Positions 1-5,224 of a stretch of 8,413 nt of DNA are shown here, in pieces. The stretch covers positions 1 through 8,413 of the forward strand of contig JARROD010000264.1 of assembly GCA_037384225.1 (NCBI GenBank). The letters run 5' to 3'. Both the position numbers and the translations under genes were made by a program. Source of the stretch: JARROD01 sp037384225. GTDB lineage: Bacteria > Pseudomonadota > Gammaproteobacteria > Pseudomonadales > Cellvibrionaceae. Numbering within the stretch: the stretch's first letter is position 1; every line of letters begins with the position of its first letter. The notes beneath the pieces are model-generated. The model was not told the DNA's origin. It ran no database searches and saw only the letters and a program-made list of their open reading frames with translations.

Positions 1-775
1 GTAATGACGTGTTAGCCGGAATGATCGCTTCCTCTTCCTCGCGCTGATTGGAAAAATCCTTAACCTTGACTGCAGATCTGGAAGAGATATGCAATTGCAC
101 AGATTTTGTGTGATTTTTCGCTGTAAATTTGTCCGTAGTGGTACTCATAAAGGCGGGATCAGAGATAATACTACCCGGCTTGAACATTTTTTCAATCTCA
201 TTGTCGCTGTAAGTCTTATTGATACCTCGAAGCACATGAGTTTCGATATTGTCCGGGTGTCGTGCCAGTTTTTGTAATCCACGGTTGAGAGCCTGTGCCA
301 CCGGGTGATCTATTTTGTTTGGGTCTTTACGTAACATCTCGTTTAATGGCTGATGGAGCCGACATGTATAACTCGCAATGGCCATATATTCATCGACATC
401 CATATCGGATGCCTTAGGCCTGTATCTCTTTTGAAATAATGTCGATTCTATATCTTCCTTAACATCTTTTTTATTTTCTATTTTTAATAACAGTTCCCCC
501 AGTGCCTTTTTGGTGGGAAAGTCTGAACTGTCCCTGTAGACTTCGGGGTCATCATCGTCGTTATAACTTGATGAATCGTCATCACTTGAGTATGCAATGT
601 AGTTGGATACATCGCGCTTAGGAAGCTGGTGGGTTGACAAATAATGATATGGGTTCGGGTAGCTGCTTTGCTGACGAGTGAATGATTTGAATTCACTCGT
701 ATTGGAGCTTTTTTGCTCGTCAGGAGGTGACCCAGGGCAGGTGTTAAAGGAACTTGAAACCGGGTTAAAATTCAT
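1..775 (-). CDS. ADP-ribosyltransferase toxin, probable type III effector (3' end outside window)
   Basis: This is an open frame of 258 codons from ATG at 775 to the window edge, with no stop. Residues 1-110 are low-complexity and rich in Ser, Asn, Pro and Asp, with an acidic patch at 63-78. That suits a secretion signal and chaperone-binding region. Residues from about 125 on read as an R-S-E class mono-ADP-ribosyltransferase: a helical part with YTCRLHQPLNEMLRK (136-150), the NAD-binding Arg in VLRGI (R183), the core in DPAFMSTTT (S211-T212-T213), and the E-x-E loop in REEEEAIIP, where E247 and E249 are the likely pair. This class includes ExoS, AexT, HopU1 and SpvB; it transfers ADP-ribose from NAD to a target protein, usually on Arg. 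Only the last strands should be missing. The gene lies 109 bp downstream of a CesT-like chaperone gene on the same strand, which suggests type III export. The target cannot be read from the sequence. The start has a weak ribosome binding site (GAG about 12 bases upstream) and no earlier in-frame ATG nearby. Confidence 0.85.
   Translation of the reverse strand, partial: MNFNPVSSSFNTCPGSPPDEQKSSNTSEFKSFTRQQSSYPNPYHYLSTHQLPKRDVSNYIAYSSDDDSSSYNDDDDPEVYRDSSDFPTKKALGELLLKIENKKDVKEDIESTLFQKRYRPKASDMDVDEYMAIASYTCRLHQPLNEMLRKDPNKIDHPVAQALNRGLQKLARHPDNIETHVLRGINKTYSDNEIEKMFKPGSIISDPAFMSTTTDKFTAKNHTKSVQLHISSRSAVKVKDFSNQREEEEAIIPANTSL
674..700. repeat. perfect 10-bp inverted repeat inside the effector's 5' coding region
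   Basis: ACGAGTGAAT at 674-683 and its exact reverse complement ATTCACTCGT at 691-700 are separated by 7 bases. The hairpin covers roughly codons 26-34 of the ADP-ribosyltransferase. A second pairing, CTGACGAG (671-678) with CTCGTCAG (716-723), shares its left arm and would compete with the first. It may be chance, or it may be an mRNA structure in the secretion-signal region. Confidence 0.5.
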
Positions 776-794
776 AGATGAAAATTTTCTCGGT

Positions 795-834
795 ATTATC
801 GTTAAAACATTTTTCAAATCAATATTTGAAAAAT
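795..834 (-). promoter_or_regulatory. candidate effector promoter overlapped by a 26-bp palindrome
   Basis: On the minus strand, TTGATT (822-817) and GATAAT (800-795) are separated by 16 bases. This is a plausible sigma-70 type promoter whose transcript would begin about 13 bases before the effector ATG. ATTTTTCAAAT (809-819) and ATTTGAAAAAT (824-834) form a perfect 11-bp inverted repeat with a 4-base centre, overlapping the -35 box. That is a typical operator position. It could instead act as an RNA hairpin in a read-through transcript from the chaperone gene. The region is very AT-rich, so chance is not excluded. Confidence 0.4.
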
Positions 835-884
835 ATTACTAATAAAGTGAACTTTCTTTCCATTCATAAAAATGGAGATATAAG

Positions 885-1406
885 TTATTTTCCGCTTAAT
901 TTGTCAGCCTTTACACCGTAACCTCTTACCTTGAAAGTGTCGGTGCCCGGTTGAATGCGTTTGGTGAAAGATGGGGCATTTCTTGCGGCTACATCCTGTT
1001 TGTATTGTAAAAGTATTTCCTTTACTTGCTGTGCTAACTTTTGATGTTGTTCCAGAGCTGCACTTAACATATTGCTTTTAGCCCCTGAAAGATTATGGGT
1101 AGAACGCAAACATAAATTATGGTTTTCAATATCCAGCGCCACACAGGCTGCCAATGTATAAGCGGGGGAAAGGTTTAAGTTTAACGCCAGTGCCAATAAA
1201 CTGCTATTACGGGCAGGTTCGACCGATAATAACTTGGTGAGCATAAATAGCGCATCGCCATCCTTGGTAGGAACTAATAAAGTAGGGTTTATGTTGTTTT
1301 CAGGTAATAAGACATGCCCATCGTTTTTAAGGGATTCCAGAATAGATTTTCCGTAACCCGACTGAGTAAGGAAGTGCTCCAGTAGACAGGTGTTTTGCTT
1401 TATCAT
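885..1406 (-). CDS. CesT-like type III secretion chaperone
   Basis: Predicted protein of 173 residues. It shows the pattern of class I type III chaperones: a short N-terminal helix (about 6-28), then a twisted sheet region with LLVPTKDGDALFMLTKLLS (43-61) and LLALALNLN (70-78), the segment TLAACVALDIENHNLCLRST (84-103), and a long amphipathic helix (about 107-136). This matches the family layout in which a hydrophobic L-rich strand precedes an 'A-L-D-x-x-x-x-L-x-L-R' strand. Such proteins are small cytoplasmic dimers that bind the N-terminus of one effector and keep it export-ready. The adjacent ADP-ribosyltransferase downstream on the same strand is the obvious client. The protein is longer than most of the family (about 120-150), owing to a basic tail at 137-173. 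The start is supported by AGGAAA about 8 bases upstream. The fold is inferred by pattern, not by alignment. Confidence 0.7.
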   Translation of the reverse strand: MIKQNTCLLEHFLTQSGYGKSILESLKNDGHVLLPENNINPTLLVPTKDGDALFMLTKLLSVEPARNSSLLALALNLNLSPAYTLAACVALDIENHNLCLRSTHNLSGAKSNMLSAALEQHQKLAQQVKEILLQYKQDVAARNAPSFTKRIQPGTDTFKVRGYGVKADKLSGK

Positions 1407-1454
1407 GAGGCAATTTCCTGGAATTATAAATTGGAAAAGGTGTTTTCATACATC

Positions 1455-1832
1455 CTAATGAGTGGCTTTGGTTCCTGGGAAGTTCTGGCGGTACCACTCA
1501 AGGGTGACTGACTTCACTTTTTTTGGTGATACCGCAAAAATTGATTCAAACTCGGTATCAAGTCACAATGCCATCCAGGGCAAACGCATGAAATTCACCC
1601 GCTCATGATAAGACTTGATGGCGTAATGATATTCGTGTGAGTGTGAGTGCCACCCGAGACGGACCGTACCACGTCTGATCATTCGCACTTTCGGGATACC
1701 GTATCCATGGCATTCGCTGGGTTTGATCGATACGGTGGTGTAGGTTCGATGATACAGCAGCCACCCTGAAACATGGCTTAGCCATAACGATAATTCAGAA
1801 TTAGACGCTCTTAATGAAAGTCGCGAGAATGG
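1455..1832 (-). pseudogene. unrecognised coding remnant with one in-frame TGA
   Basis: The minus-strand frame is open from just after a TAG at 1833-1835 to a TAG at 1455-1457, broken once by TGA at 1563-1565. The translation looks protein-like on both sides of the break, with GTVRLGWHSHSHEYHYAIKS and YHERVNFMRLPWMAL before it, and SIFAVSPKKVKSVTLEWYRQ after it. The TGA follows WMAL and could be a decayed Trp codon. There is no convincing start codon. I do not recognise the family. It ends about 50 bases upstream of the chaperone gene. It could be a dead gene or a chance stop-poor stretch. Confidence 0.3.
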
Positions 1833-2387
1833 CTAATAAACTCCAGCGCATGAGTGTGGTTTCAATATGGCCGGCAATAACATGCGTTACGCCGTCACTA
1901 CTTAAGGGTAATACAGGGGTTTATGGGTTTCGTATCAGCATGGAAACATTATTGACTGGCATAGCTCCCCGTGTATTCTGGTTGACGACATCATCTCAAC
2001 GGATCCCATCAACTTCCAAAAACTCACATCGAACGACATTAAAGGACGCCAATTCTCTCCTGCTCAAAAATTCTCCAAACAGACCCCGTTTCCTCCCCTC
2101 TGCAATTCCCCAAACAAAACCGTTCTCCAAGTCCACCAATAACTTATTGATATTAAGGGAAATAATTCCCCCTGAGGTCTCGGACTTCGCAGCCGCCACC
2201 GGAGAGCAGAGCGGAGAAAGTACCCCCGCAGAGAGCGAATCAACGCTCCCAATCCGCGACCACAACACCGCCGAAGTCCACAAACCCTTGCCGTACAAGG
2301 CCTGTGACGTGGGGGGATACTAACCGAAAAAACTGGGGATAGGTGTTTTACAGAAGGGAGTTGGTGGAGGGGAGGGCGCTGGGTTCA

Positions 2388-2403
2388 AAACCGTCTCCGG
2401 TTT
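2388..2403 (-). terminator. weak terminator-like hairpin downstream of yoeB
   Basis: On the minus strand AAACCG, the loop GAGA (a GNRA-type tetraloop) and CGGTTT form a perfect 6-bp stem, followed by a short T-containing tail (TGAA). It lies about 76 bases past the yoeB stop. The stem is short and the T tract is poor, so termination is only possible. Confidence 0.25.
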
Positions 2404-2440
2404 AAATAGCATCAAATGTGTGCAAATGTCATCAGGTGTC

Positions 2441-2456
2441 GTTAGCGGTTGCTAAC
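2441..2456. repeat. 6-bp inverted repeat with 4-base loop
   Basis: GTTAGC-GGTT-GCTAAC is a perfect palindromic hairpin 23 bases beyond the yoeB stop codon. Neither strand shows a T tract after it, so it does not look like an intrinsic terminator on its own. It may protect the 3' end of the yefM-yoeB mRNA or be incidental. Confidence 0.3.
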
Positions 2457-2478
2457 AAACATAGGTGGCTTAGCGCTC

Positions 2479-2733
2479 TTAGTAGTGGTAGCGACATTGC
2501 ACAATGACAGTAGCCGTGTCTGTCACTTTGTATACCAACCGACGCTCTCGATCGATCCGGCGCGACCAGTATCCCGACCAATTGTGCTTTAAGGGTTCCG
2601 GGTCTCCGAGCCCTTCGAAGGGTTGTCGTTGGATGTCTTTAATTAATGTTTTAATGCGCTTGAAGGTTTTCTTATTGGTTTGTTGCCAGTACAGATAGTC
2701 TTCCCATGCTTTTTCGGCCCAGGATAATATCAT
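2479..2733 (-). CDS. yoeB: YoeB toxin (Txe/YoeB family mRNA endoribonuclease)
   Basis: An 84-residue protein, the usual length of YoeB. It begins MILSWAEKAWEDYLYWQQ, contains FEGLGDPEPLKHNWSGYWSR and ends QCRYHY. The known catalytic positions of E. coli YoeB are all present at the same numbers: E46, R65, H83 and Y84. YoeB binds the 50S side of the ribosome and cleaves mRNA in the A site, stopping growth when its antitoxin is degraded. The ATG overlaps the yefM stop codon in ATGA (2730-2733), so the two are translationally coupled and antitoxin comes first. The gene looks intact. Confidence 0.93.
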   Translation of the reverse strand: MILSWAEKAWEDYLYWQQTNKKTFKRIKTLIKDIQRQPFEGLGDPEPLKHNWSGYWSRRIDRERRLVYKVTDTATVIVQCRYHY

Positions 2734-2984
2734 TCCTCGATGAGTCCTTTCTGTACTGTGTAACCGGCTTCCACCTCGGCGATGGCTTGATTCAGACGCT
2801 CTGCATTTTTAGGACTTGCCATCAGGTACGCCGTTTCTTCGTAGGCCTGAAAATCCTCCAGGCTCATCACTACCGCCGGTTTGCCGTTTTGCCGAGTAAT
2901 TAAAATGGGTTTATGGTCATCATTCACCCTGTCGAGGGTGCTGGCCAGGTGCGTGCGAAATGCGGAATAGCTGATGGTGTCCAC
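2730..2984 (-). CDS. yefM: YefM antitoxin (Phd/YefM family)
   Basis: An 84-residue antitoxin. The N-terminal DNA-binding part is typical: DTISYSAFRTHLASTLDRVN, then KPILITRQNGKPAVVMSLED (residues 25-44). The C-terminal part (from about 55) is the region that wraps and neutralises YoeB. The start is a GTG at 2984, preceded by AGAGGT about 8 bases upstream. No ATG gives the family-typical N-terminus. It represses its own operon together with YoeB; the likely operator is directly upstream. It overlaps yoeB by 4 bases and appears intact. Confidence 0.93.
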   Translation of the reverse strand: MDTISYSAFRTHLASTLDRVNDDHKPILITRQNGKPAVVMSLEDFQAYEETAYLMASPKNAERLNQAIAEVEAGYTVQKGLIEE

Positions 2985-3002
2985 GGTTAATACCTCTTAA
3001 CA

Positions 3003-3042
3003 TTGTACGTGTTATTGTACTTGTACTTATTTTTGTACGCAA
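3003..3042 (-). promoter_or_regulatory. yefM-yoeB promoter with four TTGTAC operator motifs
   Basis: Read on the minus strand, TTGCGT (3042-3037) and TACAAT (3019-3014) are separated by 17 bases, a good promoter arrangement. Four copies of TTGTAC lie on the plus strand at 3003-3008, 3015-3020, 3021-3026 and 3033-3038, with start-to-start spacings of 12, 6 and 12 bases. E. coli YefM binds TGTACA-core sites, so these are probable YefM contacts. They cover the spacer and the -10 box, consistent with autorepression. Confidence 0.65.
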
Positions 3043-3192
3043 TATAGTCTTTCGCGGTCACGGTGGATGATGGTGGCAGGGTGCCGTTTAGTTTTGGACT
3101 TGGTGTGGCCAAACTCGTGTTGGAATCCAGTTGATGTGAGGCGGTCCATGGGGGAGTGGTAAGGGCCGGTCTGCACGGATTCTCGACCCACA

Positions 3193-3537
3193 TACTCGGG
3201 ATACCATGGATTTCGAGCCGATCTCGGGGAGGTCGGCGGTGCTGAGATGATGCTGAGCCATGAGCAATCTCAGCATAGTCAGATCGGCGGGCTACTCCAT
3301 GGCACGTGCCTCAAAGGCGACCAACTCTTCATCCCGGTTTTCGTAGCTTTCGATGGCGCGGTTGAGCAGATCGATCACGGCGTTGATGGGATCGTCGGGA
3401 GAGTCCTCTGCTTCCTCAAGAAAACTCTCGATCAGCTTTAGTACTTCCTCATAGTGTGCGTCATCTTTGATGGGAATATAGGGTGCCGCAGCTTGGGCAA
3501 ATCTATGGCAGGCTTTTTTGAATACTGCAGCAGTCAT
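3193..3537 (-). pseudogene. HigA-like antitoxin remnant, broken by TAG and truncated
   Basis: The N-terminal 81 codons (3537-3295) give an acidic helical segment with IKDDAHYEEVLKLIESFLEE (about 22-41) and a D-D-P-I-N-A-V-I-D-L-L-N-R-A-I-E-S-Y-E stretch, like the N-terminal region of COG5499-type HigA. TAG at 3294-3292 then interrupts the frame. Beyond it, the same frame continues with MLRLLMAQHHLSTADLPEIG and SKSMVSRV, the helix-turn-helix of that family ('LM-x-QHxLsxxDLPEIGs'). Homology stops near 3193, where about 20 more residues would be expected, so there is also a frameshift or truncation. The first ATG has AAAGGA 7-8 bases upstream. No HigB partner is seen upstream; a 31-codon ORF occupies that place. 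Confidence 0.6.
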
Positions 3538-3542
3538 GACAA

Positions 3543-3638
3543 TTATCCTTTCGCGTATTGTTTACATTGTTTGTTATTGCCCACAGGTGTTCGCGTGAGA
3601 GATCCAAATAGGGCTTTACCTATTTTTGTACTTGCCAT
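3543..3638 (-). CDS. very small ORF (31 aa), uncertain
   Basis: ATG at 3638 opens a 31-codon frame ending in TAA 5 bases before the HigA-like start. The peptide begins STKIGKALFGSLTRT, which loosely resembles the first residues of some winged-helix/nucleotidyltransferase proteins. It may be a decayed fragment of a gene that once preceded the antitoxin. It overlaps the -35 region of the divergent toxin promoter. Only position and opening residues support it. Confidence 0.2.
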   Translation of the reverse strand: MASTKIGKALFGSLTRTPVGNNKQCKQYAKG

Positions 3639-3639
3639 T

Positions 3640-3673
3640 TTAACAGTTGAATATCTGTAGTTTATAAACTACA
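3640..3673 (+). promoter_or_regulatory. promoter and 18-bp palindromic operator of the higB-higA-like locus
   Basis: TTAACA (3640-3645) and TATAAA (3663-3668) are separated by exactly 17 bases, a strong sigma-70 type promoter. TGTAGTTTATAAACTACA (3656-3673) is a perfect 18-bp palindrome centred on the -10 box, where a helix-turn-helix antitoxin would bind. The toxin ATG at 3682 is only about 6-8 bases beyond the expected transcript start, so its translation may be nearly leaderless. Confidence 0.65.
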
Positions 3674-3681
3674 CTAGACCA

Positions 3682-3983
3682 ATGAGAAAAATCGAATCCA
3701 GCAGATTCAAAAGGTGGCTTAGGAAATTCAAAGAGAAACCACCAAGGCTCGTATTGTTGCACGGATAAACCGTCTTTTAGAAGGGTTGCCAGGAGATGTG
3801 GCGCCCATTGGTCACGGTGTTAGTGAATTGCGAATTCACTTTGGCCCAGGATACCGAGTGTACTTTTATCAATAGGATGACACCCTTGTGATTCTCCTCT
3901 GTGGTGGTGACAAAAGCACGCAAAGCCGAGATATTGAAATTGCTCACCAGGTTTTAAAAGAGTGGAGAGAACAAAATGACTGA
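3682..3983 (+). pseudogene. HigB/RelE-type toxin (addiction-module killer), inactivated
   Basis: The first codons read MRKIESSRFKRWLRKFKEK, the normal N-terminus of the RelE-fold addiction-module killer family. Homology then moves to another frame near 3738-3745: TTKARIVARINRLLEGLPGD, then GVSELRIHFGPGYRVYFYQ, then TAG at about 3872-3874, then DDTLVILLCGGDKSTQSRDI and the C-terminal helix to TGA at 3981-3983. The family usually has this as one frame of about 100 residues, so there are two lesions: a frameshift and a nonsense TAG. The 3' end overlaps the antitoxin ATG by 8 bases, the standard toxin-first arrangement. An active toxin is not expected unless both lesions are sequencing errors. 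Confidence 0.85.
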
Positions 3984-4269
3984 AAAATTTACCGAATTTG
4001 ATCCCGCTGAATATCTTTCTAGTCCAGAAGCTATTGCTGAGTTTGTTACTGACGCCCTTGAAACTGGCGATACAGCTTATATCGCCAAAGCAATGGGTGT
4101 AGTGGCTCGTGCAAAAGGCATGACTGAATTAGCCAAAGAAACAGGGTTATCACGCGAACAGCTTTATCGTTCATTCAGCGAACGGGGTAATCCCACTTTA
4201 AAAACAATGCTTGCGGTGATGAAAGCACTTGGAGTCGATATGACAGCCCGGCCTCATTCACATCATTGA
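3976..4269 (+). CDS. HTH antitoxin of a HigBA-type addiction module (orphaned)
   Basis: A 97-residue protein of the addiction-module antidote family (COG3636-like). The N-terminal part carries TEKFTEFDPAEYLSSPEAIA and a helical segment. A helix-turn-helix lies at about 48-85, with MTELAKETGLSREQLYRSFS and NPTLKTMLAVMKALGVDM. It should bind and neutralise the upstream RelE-type toxin and repress the shared promoter through the palindrome at 3656-3673. A GGAGAG element about 8 bases upstream, inside the toxin frame, supports the start. The gene is intact although the toxin is broken. It may persist as a regulator, as an anti-addiction factor, or simply because it has not decayed yet. Confidence 0.85.
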   Translation: MTEKFTEFDPAEYLSSPEAIAEFVTDALETGDTAYIAKAMGVVARAKGMTELAKETGLSREQLYRSFSERGNPTLKTMLAVMKALGVDMTARPHSHH

Positions 4270-4280
4270 CGGCCGGTTTC
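4248..4280 (+). terminator. possible terminator at the end of the antitoxin gene
   Basis: CCGGCC (4248-4253) and GGCCGG (4271-4276) can form a GC-rich 6-bp stem over a 17-base loop, followed by TTTCATCTTC. The loop is long and the T tract is interrupted. The left arm lies within the antitoxin coding sequence. Confidence 0.25.
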
Positions 4281-4415
4281 ATCTTCTAACGTCCATAATC
4301 TTGACTTTGTACAACGGGATCTTTTCGCCCTTAGTTAGTGCCCATCCATAAACGGCTTAATTTTAAAAAATGGGTGTGTGTTGCGATTTACTAAATCATA
4401 CTGCAACCGGCGTAG

Positions 4416-4740
4416 AGAATAGCCCATTGCAGTGAGATTGCCAAAATTCGCTGGTATGTCGACGACATTCACTTCGCAACTCAACGCTCAGACGGGTGGT
4501 ACTCACAATACGAGCTCGAGGGTGGCGTGGGTCATACCGTGATAGGTATATTCCCCCGGCCCCGCACCGTGCGCCAATTACGGCAATATTTTCAATGGCG
4601 ATCCCAAGGACTTTAGTACCGCATTGACAGTGCCGCCAACGAGTCCAAACAAAGATAAACACCTCTGGTTAACCATTGAAGACTGGGGTGGGAAGGTCCA
4701 TCAAATCAAAGCATTCGTTTCAATATCCTTTTTCCTCTAA
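4416..4740 (+). pseudogene. unrecognised plus-strand coding remnant with a frameshift
   Basis: Two protein-like frames follow each other. The first (4416-4613) contains KIRWYVDDIHFATQRSDGWY and SQYELEGGVGHTVIGIFP. The second (from about 4546 to TAA at 4738-4740) contains NYGNIFNGDPKDFSTALTVP and NKDKHLWLTIEDWGGKVHQI. Together they could be one decayed protein with a shift near 4550-4560, perhaps of an extracellular type. No start codon or family is recognised. The end overlaps the 3' end of the convergent cytochrome gene. A minus-strand ORF over the same bases (4396-4662) looks less protein-like. Confidence 0.28.
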
Positions 4741-5215
4741 TCTCGTGCTTGGCAACAGCGAGAATATGCAATAATACTAATGCAAAGAGAGCCATCGTGG
4801 AATATCGATGGATACAGGAGAAAAATTCAGTCAAAGTCTGCTCCTGAAGCACACTCGGAAACGAAATCAGGCCAAAAACTTCGATGTCATTTCTCATCAT
4901 AAGTACCCCGGAAAGTAAAACGACGGTAATTAAAATATAGATCAGGAAGTGAATAAAATTGGCTATGGGCCCAATTGACAAAGCACCATTTTTTAATATG
5001 CGTTTTCTTCTTTTGATTCTGCAATACACCCGGATAATAAATACAGGTATGAATGTTGTCGTCAAAGAAATGTTAAAAGATGTAATAAACTCCGTGACTG
5101 AATCTTTAGCGTTGCCAAAAACAGCGTAAAATCCGGAGACACAGGCCCATAGAATAACTAACGCCGAAAACCAATGCAGCAATTTAAAAGTAGTATCGTA
5201 CTTTTCGATTTCCAT
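4706..5215 (-). CDS. cytochrome b561 family membrane protein, one heme ligand replaced
   Basis: A 169-residue inner-membrane protein with four predicted membrane helices: about 12-33, 47-66, 84-106 and 136-156. Family marks are H14 in TM1 (FKLLHWFSALVILW), R62 and R66 at the end of TM2, H89 in TM3 (FIHFLIYILITVVLLSG), and H136 and H150 in TM4 (IHRYSTMALFALVLLHILAV), then a basic K-H-E...R-R-M-L-like tail. Bacterial b561 proteins bind two b hemes and pass electrons from quinol. In the family, TM2 normally has His 14 residues before the conserved Arg and Gly four residues after that His; here these are N48 and T52. One heme site may therefore be lost or altered. The ATG at 5215 is preferred over an upstream start because GGAGAC lies just before it and the family starts near here. 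The genes around it are decayed. Confidence 0.8.
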   Translation of the reverse strand: MEIEKYDTTFKLLHWFSALVILWACVSGFYAVFGNAKDSVTEFITSFNISLTTTFIPVFIIRVYCRIKRRKRILKNGALSIGPIANFIHFLIYILITVVLLSGVLMMRNDIEVFGLISFPSVLQEQTLTEFFSCIHRYSTMALFALVLLHILAVAKHEIRGKRILKRML

Positions 5216-5224
5216 AACCTGTCT

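Larger units (their letters stand above)
1833..2478. other. region without a supportable gene
   Basis: Both strands carry stop-poor frames, but none looks like an intact gene. A plus-strand frame reads FNMAGNNMRYAVTT (about 1861-1902), hits TAA and a second TAA, then continues in the same frame with DWHSSPCILVDDIISTDP and NFQKLTSNDIKGRQFSPAQK to a TAA near 2140, so it may be another decayed gene. Between about 2000 and 2300, a minus-strand frame contains NKLLVDLENGFVWGIAEGRK, again unrecognised. The segment at 2170-2400 is purine-rich and compositionally unlike its neighbours. It may be derived from a mobile element, but no terminal repeats are visible. Confidence 0.3.

Noticed and set aside
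89..696. Short ORFs at 89-277 (plus) and 484-696 (minus)
   Set aside because: Both lie inside the ADP-ribosyltransferase frame, which has clear catalytic motifs.
1423..1448. TATAAT (1428-1423) and TGAAAACA (1448-1441, ExsA-like TNAAAANA) upstream of the chaperone
   Set aside because: The TATAAT would put the transcript start inside the ribosome binding site, the -35 is poor, and the A-rich motif is not at the distance seen in ExsA promoters.
1814..2323. Plus-strand ORF of 169 codons
   Set aside because: The composition is Ser/Thr/Pro-rich without domain pattern, and other frames over the same bases look at least as protein-like; no ribosome binding site supports it.
3029..3192. A minus-strand frame containing HEFGHT, resembling a zinc-protease HExxH motif
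   Set aside because: All three frames are open here, there is no start codon and no surrounding metzincin pattern; it overlaps the yefM promoter.
1690..3211. The word TCGGGATACC near a CCATGG at both about 1690-1710 and 3196-3211
   Set aside because: The shared stretch is about 10 bases with differing flanks; too short to call a repeat.
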